From: Engraulis encrasicolus
Lineage: Eukaryota; Chordata; Actinopteri; Clupeiformes; Engraulidae
Reading direction: 5' to 3'
NCBI RefSeq assembly: GCF_034702125.1
Contig: NC_085874.1
Span: forward strand, 1,009,501 to 1,073,500
DNA: 64,000 nt
Position 1 is the stretch's first letter; each line of letters begins with the position of its first letter. Positions 53,493 to 64,000 of this stretch are shown one piece after another. The position numbers were made by a program, and so were the translations under genes. The notes below the pieces were generated by a model that was given only the letters and a program-made list of their open reading frames with translations, was not told where the DNA came from and did not search any database.

Positions 53493-55340
53493 CTATGAAC
53501 GGGTTGCTCCATTGGCACCAACAAAGCTCCAAAACCAAGATTAGTTCCAAAAACATATTGAGGTCAATCAGGTGTGCAATGCTCCCATGTGCTGTAGCCT
53601 ACTGTATATAAAGAGATGCATACAACTAGTAAAAGGTATATTTTCGGGAAGAACAGATTGTAGCGCTTAAAGGAAAAAGACGTACACAAATATTTGTATG
53701 TTCACACAAGGTGTTTGGATGCTTTGAAAATGATTATCCAGATTTGAGATCTAAGTCTGCTGTTCAGATTATGATAGAATTTCCTCTGTGATCTTCTTGA
53801 TTTTTGTGTGTATACTTATCTCAAAGAGGACAAAAAATTGAGCATACCCAAAAATCTGAGCCCATGTTAAGTGCAAATATGTCTTTTTTGAAGGCCTGCG
53901 TAAACATGCAGGTCCTCGCACCTGAACTGAGAGCCCTATCTCTGTCATTTCATGAAGTGAAGATACAGCGTTTCGTTGCTCAACCACGAAAAACGGGCAA
54001 TAACGTGAATGCACCACGAAAATTAAAGTTATTTTTTTTTCGTGAATACTTCACAAAATGAAAGAGATACGGTTGGAACAGAGCCATAGGATAATCTAAA
54101 AACAAGCTGATGGCAGCTTTTGAACTTTATACATTGAACACAGGTTGCATGACTAATCATTTCTTTTGGGTGTCTTAGGAACATCTTATCAGATTCTTTT
54201 GAGACACAAGTGGTATGAGATTCTTGAAAGCATACATAGGTGTATGTCCTGCCTCTGGTACAACTATAGACCATATATTACAGCAACTTAAAAATGGCCA
54301 GCTACTCACCTTAGTATACTTCCTTTGTTCCTGCCACCTGTGTGTGGTGGTGTTGTCTCTTATGCAAGAAAAAAGACACCTATGGAATATTTTATATTCA
54401 AACTTGAAATCACATAGCAGACACATTTAGTTGGAAATGTGCATGACCTGTGGAAAAAAAACGGAATTGAGTGTTAAGCCTCTCACAGTCTTGAATGTAG
54501 TGTTTGACTATAGTATCAACATTCCCAAGTACATAACTTTCTGATCAGACATTTTTGTGATAAGTTAAGTTTTGAAGAAGTAGCTACAGCACTGACACAG
54601 GGCATTCTAATAGTTTCAAGATACAGACATTCTGCTTTAGGCCCTCTGTATGCTTGCTGCGAGCTGTAAATTACGTGCAGTAGACCAAGACGCAAAATAC
54701 TGGCGGTATCATCCAGGGGGCAGAGAGCATGCAGCATTGCGACACGGAAATTGGGAACACAGACACCAAGGAAACCAAAAAACAAAAAGGACTCCCTGGG
54801 CAAGGAGACGATACTGTTACTGCTCCTACATTTGCACACTCCTTTTTCAAAGTGCAATGACAAAGTATGATCACAACTTTTTTGTAATTTCGGACAAGTT
54901 TCAATGAGACGCTGTTAAAAGTTGCTGCCATCGTCATTTTCACCAGAAAATGACGCCCCCAGTGAGTTTGAAGATATCACACTTAACACACGCGTTTGGC
55001 TGCTGTGTCTAACGCACGCAAAATTGACATTAAATACGCATGTTAACGCATTCATGCACGAATCGTGCCCGCGCACACGTAGCAAGCATACCGAGGGCCT
55101 AACACCTGCATACTACTAGGCCTACTGCACGATAAAATTAAAGAAAGTAATTAAGTTGCAATATTAATTTTAAAGATAAATATTACTTTAGTTTTAGAAG
55201 AGGTTTAGAACCATTGTGTAATTCTCTTCTAGGCCTACGTAATTATCTTCTTGGAAAAACTAAAATATTTTTCAATAGGCGCAAAAAAAAAAGCCATGAT
55301 TGAAAAATACCCGGCCCGGCCAAAAAAAATAAGTCACCAC
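53493..55340. other. Non-genic DNA
   Basis: AT-rich, only short open frames without family features. No repeat that I can name. Confidence 0.4.
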
Positions 55341-55344
55341 GAAA

Positions 55345-56110
55345 AACATGGTCCCACACTCACATGTTGTTGAAACACCTGTATTTTTGATTATGGACCT
55401 CGTTTGCCATGACATTGTTTTCGTGTCTGCAATGTCACAAATATATCTCTATTTAAAATGTAAGCAAGATCTTGCATTGGTGATGCTACAGTCTGACTGC
55501 TATACATGGCCTTATTCAGCACCTGCCAAGGATTCTCAGTATGGTTAAGGTTTGGACTCTATTGGTCAATCCATGTGTGATCTATGTTCCCTGAAACATA
55601 CTTTCAAAAGTTGAAAACTTTCAAATTTATCAGCAAAGAAAAATCTATGTAAATAACCTGGTCATTTACTATATTCAGGTAGTTCGCTGACTTCGTTCTT
55701 TGAGCACATACTGTAGAGCTGACACCAAATGTTAAAGTGATTGCCAATGATTTCAGTCTTCTCGAACATCTTTTTCACAACCACAGGGTGTGTCTTTTGA
55801 TATGGTTGTTTAAGAATTGACAGGCAACTCATTGCAGCAGAGTTCACAGGGTTCATGGAGCATGAGACGTAATTTTCACTCATGGATAGGCCATGACAGA
55901 GTCCAGACCATAAACCCATTGAGAGTCTTTGGGATGTGCTGCAGAAGACATTGTGCAACATACAGACTCAGTCATCATCAATCTAAGGTCTTGGGCAAAA
56001 GTGAATGCAACACTGAGTGGAAATAAATCTTGTGACATTGCAGGTTGTTTACGAAGCAATGGCTCGGCAATTGTGTTCCATAATCAAAGCTAAAGGCAGT
56101 CCAACCACAT
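55345..56110 (+). pseudogene. Tc1-like transposase C-terminal remnant
   Basis: The plus-strand reading at 55,890-56,105 shows SPDHKPIESLWDVLQKTLCN (the DDE-end block of Tc1 transposases), then GLGQK, VEINLVTLQVVYEAMARQL and IIKAKG, broken by stops and frame changes. Upstream sequence is too decayed to align by eye. Confidence 0.75.
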
Positions 56111-56279
56111 GTGTGTGCAACCTTTTTTTTGGAGGTGACTTTATTTTTTGGCTGGCCAAATTCTTCTTAATTCATGCCCTAACCACATGGTTGTATCCAT
56201 TTTGTTGTATTATTTTATACATTATTTTGCTGTCTGCTATTCGCACCTCAGTGTCACCTACAATGAGGCATGGTTAAGA

Positions 56280-59200
56280 AACTGTTACCTAACGTGTGGT
56301 TAAACGGAGTGGTTGAAATGTGGTTAGCTAAGCATGGTTATCTCAGGTGACAATATCCATACAATGAAGCCATTTGAGATGCTGGTTTGTGGCATCAGAA
56401 TTAACTTCCCCAGTCTGGATGTTGCATGGATGCATCATTCACAAGTGCAAGACTTGTTTTGAAGAAAAGTTTTATTTAAAAAAAAGTTCCCTACGAGATG
56501 GAAATTAGCTGTAAAGTTTTTGGGACTTCAAAGCTAAATTGGGCATTGTATCAGCCAATAATGCCAAACCAACATAGCAGTGTATTGTTGACTGACCAAT
56601 AAATAAAATTAACTGTATAGCCCATGTATAGCGACATTGTGTACCGTAAAGAAATACATTTTGAGGCTGCTAATTAATGTAATAATACCTTACCCTAATG
56701 GCACTATGCCTCTATCCTTCCCTAAAGTTGTGTGTGCATGTTTGTTACTCGACACCTGTCACATAAAGCAATATTGTTTTTTCTTCTTTTTTTCTCATTG
56801 TGATGTGCAACAACACTTTTTTCTGTCAGGGGTTTCAAGCTCCAATTCACAGTAGGCAGAAGAACTGCCATTGTGCATGCACACCAAATAAAAAATCACC
56901 AATAACATGAGTTTTGTTCTGCTCCCATCAAAGGTAAAAACAAAACAACAGTATATTTCTATAGTCTCTTTTGAGATGACTCACCTCTGAGTGCCAAAGT
57001 ACAGCTGATGTAGGCCAAACTAGAGACTGAAACAACAACCGCAACAACAACAATCCGTAATGATGATGATGATGATCATGATGATGATACAGCGGCACAC
57101 GGGGCCAAATATATTAAAAAGTGTAAAACATGGCAACGTGATATGTTCCTATGTAGCCTACCCTCAAGAAGTGTCAAATTTATTTATGTTTGGCCACTTC
57201 CTTTTTGATGAAACTTAGGTTAGGCACTGCTATTACAATATATATATATTAAGATTTGTATTCTGAAAATGTAATACAATGGCAACAGACCATGTACACC
57301 TTAAAGGAAATCTTAAATTGTCATTAAGTATGCTCTGAAGTCAAATAAGGTCAATAGATCAGTTTGGCATTTCATTACAGAGCACTATGAATGTTTTTGC
57401 TAACATATAGCAGTTGATTAGACTATACAAACCCTAACAGATCTATAAATCGTTACATCTATTGCTGTTAGTTTTTAAATGCGGGTATGTTTAGATATCA
57501 CAGAACTATAGGTGGACAAACCAATCTGAGAAAGTGGAGGCCCTGCCATGTGTTCCTTCTGTGTGTGCTCTTCGCACAAGGGATTTTTAATTATTGGTTC
57601 TTATAGCTGAACAATTATTCTGTGATTTGGCTGACACAATTATGTGGCAGCAGGACTTGAAGTTCCTGAGCTAGAAATGTCTTCCTCTGTGCAAAAACTG
57701 GCACAGGTTAATTTGGTTGATAACCTACTTTGCTGATAACTTACAGTATGTACTTTGTCTCTATAAGACAGTCCCACAGTTTCCCACCTAAGCATAACAC
57801 ATTATTGATTTCAACATGCATCGCCGTATTTAAGTATTTGTAATGTTCACTTTGACAGCCCTAACTGCAGCAGAGCATGCACTGAAATGGGGATGGATGC
57901 GGATTCAGTAAGCTCTATACATACAAAACTAAACAAATCATTATAAGATGACCTTAAATAAAACCTGGCAAATGCCTGAAACACTGACTATGGAGGAATA
58001 AGTGTACAATGGAAAATCTGATTCAACATTTAAATATCTAAAAGGCAGGGTAAACCAGGGAAATCTTTTGCTCTGAGAAATTGACCATGTGAAATGTTTG
58101 AGAAAAGATTCCTCGCTACAGTTTTTGCCATGTTTATCTCCTGCAGATCATAGTATTTTGAACAGGGTAGGCCTACCACTCTACTTAAGAATCATTGTGG
58201 CAAGATAATTACAATGTAGCATATCAAGTTAATATAAATGGGGGAAAAAAAGAAAAGTCACATGTTAGGGTTCACAATGTATATACAGTATGCACCATTA
58301 TCACGGCATTGGGATGCAGTTAACAAACTTTCAATTTCAGCAATCACATAATTTGACTTTAAGTTTGAAGTGACATGAACACCTCAATGAGGAAAGTGTG
58401 CAACGAACGCCCAATGTCCCAAGAACGGTACAAGCTAGGTAATCAAAATTGTTGTTCAAAAAATATCATTCTATTACCTGCATTGTCCTATTAATTTAGA
58501 ATTGTTGTCTTTACGGGGTCTCTGTGCTGGCACAACATATACCCTGTTTTGGTGAGTGAAATTTCAAACTGATGAAAATCCAAAGCAGTACACACACTTC
58601 TGAAAATGTAGAACATATTAACAGAATGATGCCGCTGGTTAGGGTGAAATCATTCAAAAGAATATGTCCTTCTGCTTATGGTTTATTCAGATGTGGTAGG
58701 CAGAAATTTTAATCTGACATTTTATGAAATGGAATGGGGTGTACCAACAGATAAATAATAATAATAATATATATAAAAAAAACATTTAGGATTTGTAGAT
58801 TTAATGGTCAGGTTTGGTAATAACTGCCTATTGAACATGTAAATAAATGAATAAATATCAATAATAGCAAAGAAAAGTTTTGATATGAGGACCTCTTTCT
58901 TTTCACCTAGACATTGTAGCAAGTCTGTGGGACACAATGTCTGTGAAGACGTGACAGTTTATCCTCCCACTTTGTGATGCAATGCCATTTCTGTACACAC
59001 AGCATGACAGTAAAAAAAAATCTCATCGGATGATTCCCAAATGACTGTTTCTGCATGGTAATATATTGTCTTTATGCATATTTTTGTCTTTATTTTGCAA
59101 GGTTGCTTCTATGGTGTAAGTACATGATGTCTGGTATAATTACATTTGTAATGACATTTTAGTGTGTCGAATGTTCATCTTTTTTTCTATCTTTTTAAGG

Positions 59201-59650
59201 CAAAATGGAATTGTTTGTAGAATGATGTTTACTAAAAAGGCAATAAAGACCAAAAATAGTTACAGAGACCACGATTAATAAAATGAAATTATGCTGCCTC
59301 CTTCGAAATATCCATTGTACTAGTGTATTCTGAAACCGTTATCTCATTATTTTTTACAATATTTCCTGACAGGGCGAACAGTTTTTTGAGATTTTAATAG
59401 TGTTCACTGTGGTGGGTCAGAAAGAAGTTATTCCTGAACCTGGTAGTTTTTAGTCTGCATGATGCCAAAACACCTCCTGGACGGGAGATGAAAAAGTCAT
59501 GACTTGTGTGCTTGATTTACACTGTATATGGCCAGATCCATATTTAGGCCTACAGTTATTTTGGAGAAAGTGACTAAAGTCATGCAAAAGAAGTGTAATT
59601 CCTTACATTTTAAATTTAGCAATATTATAATGTAAGGCATTATTTTGAAA
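56280..59650. other. Gene-free AT-rich region
   Basis: No supported ORF. A short (GAT)n run lies at 57,060-57,088 and TATATATAT at 57,238-57,249. AATAAA-like hexamers occur (for example about 56,600 and 59,240) but are not tied to a gene. Confidence 0.45.
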
Positions 59651-59815
59651 AGGCAAGGCAAGGCAAGTTTATTTGTATAGCGCATTTCATACACAGATGC
59701 AACTCAATGTGCTTCACAAAATTAACAAATGCAAAAAGAAAGGAAACAGGGAAGAAAGAAGGAAATAAATTAGAGTCAAAGAACATTTAAAACATTAAGA
59801 TAAAACATAAGGTAA

Positions 59816-59856
<41 letters not shown>

Positions 59857-60891
59857 ATAAACATAAAAATAAAAAATAAGAATTTAAGCTAGGGGAAAGC
59901 ATCTGAGAAGAGCTTTGTCTTGAGTCTAGATTTAAAGCTATCAATGGTGGGTGCATTTTTACGTCATCTGGATGCTGGTTCCAAAGCTTTGAAGCATAGA
60001 AGCTAAAGGCTGTCTCTCCACACTTTGTTTTGACTTTTGGAATCACCAGCAAATTCTTCTCCGTTGACCTTAGTGACCTGGTTGGTGCATACAGCTGAAA
60101 CATATCCAGTAGATATGTGGGTCCCATTCCATTTAATGATTTAAACACAAGTAGCATTGCCTTAAAATCAATTCTGTAGCTTACTGGGAGCCAATGCAGC
60201 GATCTTAAAATTGGAGTAATGTGGTCGAACTGCCTTGTTTTTGTAAGAACCCTTGCTGCTGCATTTTGTACAAGTTGAAGCTGTTTGATGGTCTTTTTGG
60301 GGAGGCCTGTAAAAAGACTGTTACAGTAATCAACCTTACTAGAAATGAAGGCATGTATTAGCTTCTCCAGATCATGCTTAGACATAAGGCCCCTAAATTT
60401 AGAGACGTTTTTTTAATGTGATAAAATGCAGACTTCGTAATAGCTTTCATGTGACTGTTGAAGTTTAGGTCACTGTCAATGAGGACCCCAAGATTTTTAA
60501 CTGTATCCCTTGCTTTCAGTCCCTTCGTTTCAAGGATAGTAGCAATCTTTTGTCTCTCCTCTCTTTTCCCAAATATAATAATTATTACTTCAGTTTTATC
60601 TGTGTTCAGCTGGAGGAAATTGTGAGACATCCATTTGTTAATTTGGTCCATACAATGATAGAGTGATTCAAGGGGGGTGTAGTCATTGGGGGACATAGAT
60701 AAGTAGAGTTGGGTATCATCCGCATAGCTATGGTAATTTATGGAGTTATTCTCGATAATGTGTCCCAGTGGCAGCATATACAGATTGAACAGTAGTGGTC
60801 CCAGAATGGAGCCCTGGGGGACCCCACAGTTCAGAGACATCGGTTATGAGGTATGTCTTTCAATGGCGACAAAAAACTTCTTTGTTGTAAG

Positions 60892-60971
60892 CAGGGCCGT
60901 CGTTAGGCCTGTTTTAGGGGGGTTTCCCCCCCTACATTAGTATTAGCCCCCCCTTTAACGATTTTGCAAAA

Positions 60972-61002
<31 letters not shown>

Positions 61003-62544
61003 TATTTTTTACATTTTTCCAAAAACAAATGCAGTAAAGCACTGAATACGAACCACCAAGAAGGCAAGTTAAGGCCAATTTATACTTATTGGCGCTGACG
61101 GTTGCAGAGCCTGTGCAACCGTCTGTGCGTGACCACGCCTCCCACGCAGAGGCTCTGCAACCGTCGTCGCGCGCCTCAAAAAAATCCTGACTACGCGACA
61201 GACGGTTGCGAAGGTCGCAGAGAAAAGGCGCTGTGATTGGTCGTCTCGCTACTTCCTTGTTCTCCTGGCGGCACAGTTCTCCGGTAGTTTACGAGAGCCA
61301 AACTGTCAATATTCTGTGGAATACGAACGCTTTCTTTCTAGTCTGTGTAAATAAATGAAGCTACAATGACTGAATTAGTAAGTAACAAACAAACAATACA
61401 TCAGTTTAGCACTCACGGCACAATGCCTGCAGTCTGACTACTGTACTGTAGCCTTAGCCAAATGTAGCCAAATGTAGCTAACGACATGAGACCTCGTGCG
61501 CAGATCTATAACATCAACAGTGGTTAGCGACCATAAGCAACAGGCGCCGTTGCTGAACTATAATCTGCCCTTTAATCTGAATACAAGTTTCTGTTTGCTT
61601 ATTTATTGTTTAATGCCACTTATATCCTACTGCACAGCAATAAAAGCAGGGTGCACAGCAATATGTTATGCGGGGGTGGGGGGTGGGGGGGTAGAGGATT
61701 GTGCTTTGTGACTAACAACACCTCGAGAAAAGTGTAATTACTTACACGGATGAAATCTTCAGACCCAAAGTACCAATTTTCACTCACAATACCTGTGTAA
61801 TAAATCCATTTGACATTGTCTTGAAATTATAGTTGAGCTTTAATATTTGTCTTAACAGTTTGAAAACACACATGAACTGATTAAAATAGCTACTAATGGA
61901 GTAAAAATGACCTAATATCTGCCGGGGATGCATAGTTTTCCAAGTAAGGAACCTGTTTGAATGAATCGCTTCCTGACCACTGCTCCTGGAGGCGCGCAGT
62001 TAGTAACTCCTTAAAATTCCTAGTCCTTGTGTAAATTATGCTCTCTGCATTTTTATCTAATCATTTTAACTTCCGTAGGCCTACATAATATTCATCAGTT
62101 GAAATGTTTTGTTTAGCTTACATATAAGGAATGTTCATTAAAATGTGAATTTAAAAAAAAATCACTGTAACTAGTGTTTAAAAATCGGTATGGTGCTCTT
62201 AAAATAATTGTTCAAGAAGACGCTTTTGCACACCTCTGTAGGTGGGCAGGTGCATAGGATATTATCCCAGTGGGGTTGTCATTCAAGTGTAAAGAAATCC
62301 TGCACACTGTCCATTCCACCAACAAACTTTAATACAACATGAAGAAGGTCGGATGACCGAAACAATGTATTAAAGTTTGTTGGTGGAATGGACAGTGTGC
62401 AGGATTTCTTTGCTCTTAAAATAATGAATTCATAGACAAAACCTTAGCAGGCGAGGTGAACAAAATTTGGTGCACGGTATGCACGCCCATTTTCTTCCTC
62501 TGGGGCTAAGCCCCCCCTGTCCCTCAAACCTAGTGACGGGCCTG
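60892..62544. mobile_element. hAT-type element, 1653 bp, perfect 8-bp TSD
   Basis: It starts CAGGGCCGTCGTTAGG; the complement of its end reads CAGGCCCGTCACTAGG. GTTGTAAG flanks both sides (60884-60891, 62545-62552). It holds a (TA)n run (60,977-61,004), an inverted pair around GGTTGCAGAGCC/GGCTCTGCAACC (61,100-61,165) and the palindromic hairpin at 62,291-62,411. No transposase found. Confidence 0.9.
62291..62411. repeat. Perfect inverted repeat, 46-bp arms, 29-bp loop
   Basis: Arms 62291-62336 and 62366-62411 are exact complements (AAAGAAATCCTGCACACTGT outward). The loop contains GGTCGGATGACCGAAAC. Confidence 0.93.
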
Positions 62545-63407
62545 GTTGTAAGTACGATTTTAACCAGTTGATCACTATGCCTGTAAAGCCAACCCAGTGT
62601 TCCAGTCTATGTAGTAGTATGGCATGATCAACTGTATCGAAAGCGGCACTTAAGTCGAGTAGCACCAAGACGGATGATTTGCCAGCATCAGAATTCAATC
62701 TTATGTCATTCATAACTTTAATAAGAGCTGTTTCAGTGCTGTGGTAGGCACGGAAACCTGATTGAAACTTATCAAGGTAGCTATTAGACATTAGAAAGGC
62801 AGTTAATTGGTTAAAAAACAATTTTCTCTATTATTTTACCCATGAATGGTAGATTGGATATGGGCCTATAGTTGTTTAGTACCAGTGCATCCAGGTTGTT
62901 CTTTTTCAGTAAGGGTTTCACAACTGCTTCTTTCAGACAGCCTGGGAATATGCCTGTTTGTAGTGAGGTGTTGATGATCTGAAGTACATCTGGTGATATT
63001 AGATGTAAGATGGATTTGAAGAAGGTTGTTGGTAGAATATCTAAGTCAGATGTAGAGGAGCTAAGACTTTGTACCGTTCTATTAAGAATGTCCACATCAA
63101 CTAAATGAAAATTTCTCATGAGGTTAAGATTTAACTTCACCGTAGCAAGTTGGTCCGAATCATGGGCCGGTTGCACCTGTGTGAGTATGTTTGTACGTAT
63201 TTTTTCAATCTTTCCTTTGAAAAAGGATGCAAACTCATTGCATACTGAGAGGAACTCAGAGGGCATTTGATTTGGGGGCCTTGCTAGCTAAAGACAGTTG
63301 CATGTAATCAGTAATGTAGTTTTTGAGTAACTTGCACAACAATACAGTATATTTAGGGCCTAGGCCATTTTGTGACCTATACTATCTGAAGAATTTTAAA
63401 TGATGAT

Positions 63408-63533
63408 CACAGATTCTTCAAGGAAGACTAGATTCGTTCACAGTGCATTTCTGGTTTTCGAACGAGGCAATTTTGGTTGCAGTTCCACCCTCTTTCAATG
63501 CGGGGTGCTCAATTTTTGGAGACCAGAATGAAT
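63408..63533. repeat. Truncated copy of the 44.6-kb hAT-like element
   Basis: CACAGATTCT, GCATTTCTGGTTTTCGAACGAGGC, GCAGTTCCACCC and GGAGACCAGAATGAATG follow the order seen at 44,629-44,780. Confidence 0.65.
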
Positions 63534-63640
63534 GAGATTCAAGAGCTTTTATTGTCATTGACAAATAAATTTGACAACGAAATTGCATTTAATACAGAGT
63601 ACACGTACTCCGGGTCGCAGCGTCTATGTGCGCCGCCACT
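63534..63640 (-). repeat. LINE 3' tail fragment
   Basis: TTTTATTGTCATTGACAAAT and ACAACGAAATTGCATTTAAT are the complement of a LINE tail like that at 7.16 kb, diverged. Confidence 0.5.
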
Positions 63641-63794
63641 AAACACAGGTTCAGTACTGTACTCATCAGGTAAGGATGAGGAGAAAAAAAATCCCATGGC
63701 TCCACATTATAAAAGTAACATCAAGACATAGGTTTAAAAAAAACTCATATACTGTAGGCATACAGGAAGCAACATAGACAGACATTCCTTACGA

Positions 63795-63930
63795 AAATCG
63801 ACCATGGTAAACCATGATTTCGTGGGTTTTTTTTTTAGCATGGTTGGGCACAGTTTTTGGTTTCACTATGGTGAAATTAACCATGGTTTCACTCTAAAAA
63901 CTAACCATGGTTTTACCAAGGTTTGTAATT
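63795..63930. repeat. Cluster of ACCATGGT palindromes
   Basis: GACCATGGTAAACCATGATT, AACCATGGTTTCAC and AACCATGGTTTTACC recur within about 130 bp, giving overlapping small hairpins; probably part of a MITE. Confidence 0.5.
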
Positions 63931-64000
63931 ATTCATTAAATTACACTTAGCTGCCACTTTTTTATCCAACACACCTATTGGTGACAGTCTTTGGAGCAAT

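Larger units (their letters stand above)
59652..63300 (-). mobile_element. L2-like LINE, nearly full ORF2, split by a hAT-type insertion
   Basis: Minus-strand order: a linker domain (FLSVCNEFASFFKGKIEKIR, about 63,250), RT with NNYRPISNLPFMGKIIEKIV, SGFRAYHSTETALIKVMNDI, LLDLSAAFDTVDH; the insertion 60892-62544; then [25 protein letters not shown] (catalytic), [10 protein letters not shown], and after a stop/frame change near 60,385 the thumb and C-terminal blocks (SRVDYCNSLF-like, QNAAARVLTKTR, ETAFSFYASKLWN). The 3' tail (GTTTATTTGTATAGCGCATT) at 59,665 with (AAT)n at 59,816-59,853. Confidence 0.85.

Overview
This is a stretch of teleost fish nuclear genome: three intron-bearing vertebrate genes in a sea of fish-type transposable elements (L2-like LINEs, tRNA-derived SINEs, Ty3/gypsy and DIRS retroelements, Tc1 and hAT DNA transposons, and many MITEs and fold-back elements). 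There are no bacterial-type operons, no CRISPR array, and no tRNA or rRNA gene outside SINEs. Functions below come from recognising protein families by eye. Element boundaries come from target-site duplications (TSDs) and inverted repeats read directly in the sequence.

Layout. 1-17.8 kb has no host gene that I can name. It holds MITEs, a decayed Ty3/gypsy copy (5.5-7.1 kb), LINE and SINE fragments (7.1-9.8 kb), and a second, longer Ty3/gypsy internal region (9.8-15.0 kb) whose integrase is split by a 1.16-kb insertion. 17.9-25.8 kb is ADAT2 on the plus strand (6 coding exons, catalytic subunit of the tRNA wobble-adenosine deaminase). 28.4-37.6 kb is AIG1 on the minus strand (5 coding exons, a multipass membrane FAHFA hydrolase). 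It converges on ADAT2, and the two genes are also neighbours in human 6q24. 42.4-51.5 kb is PTCHD4 on the plus strand (3 coding exons, patched-domain/RND-type membrane protein), head to head with AIG1 across 4.7 kb. 51.5-64 kb is repeat-rich: SINE, Tc1 remnant, and a nearly full L2-like LINE on the minus strand split by a 1.65-kb hAT-type element.

No new gene system was found. The most unusual content is the mobile DNA. Nested insertions with intact TSDs give a readable insertion order, and in three cases an uninterrupted version of the host repeat lies elsewhere in the same window. Standouts are a 1.12-kb element with 97-bp near-identical terminal inverted repeats and a perfect 9-bp TSD (30.3-31.4 kb); a two-copy fold-back family with 4-bp TSDs; a perfect 99-bp palindrome at 20.4 kb; a palindromic Tc1 derivative; several MITE families sharing TTAA target sites; and a DIRS-like remnant that still shows its inverted terminal repeats and internal complementary region.
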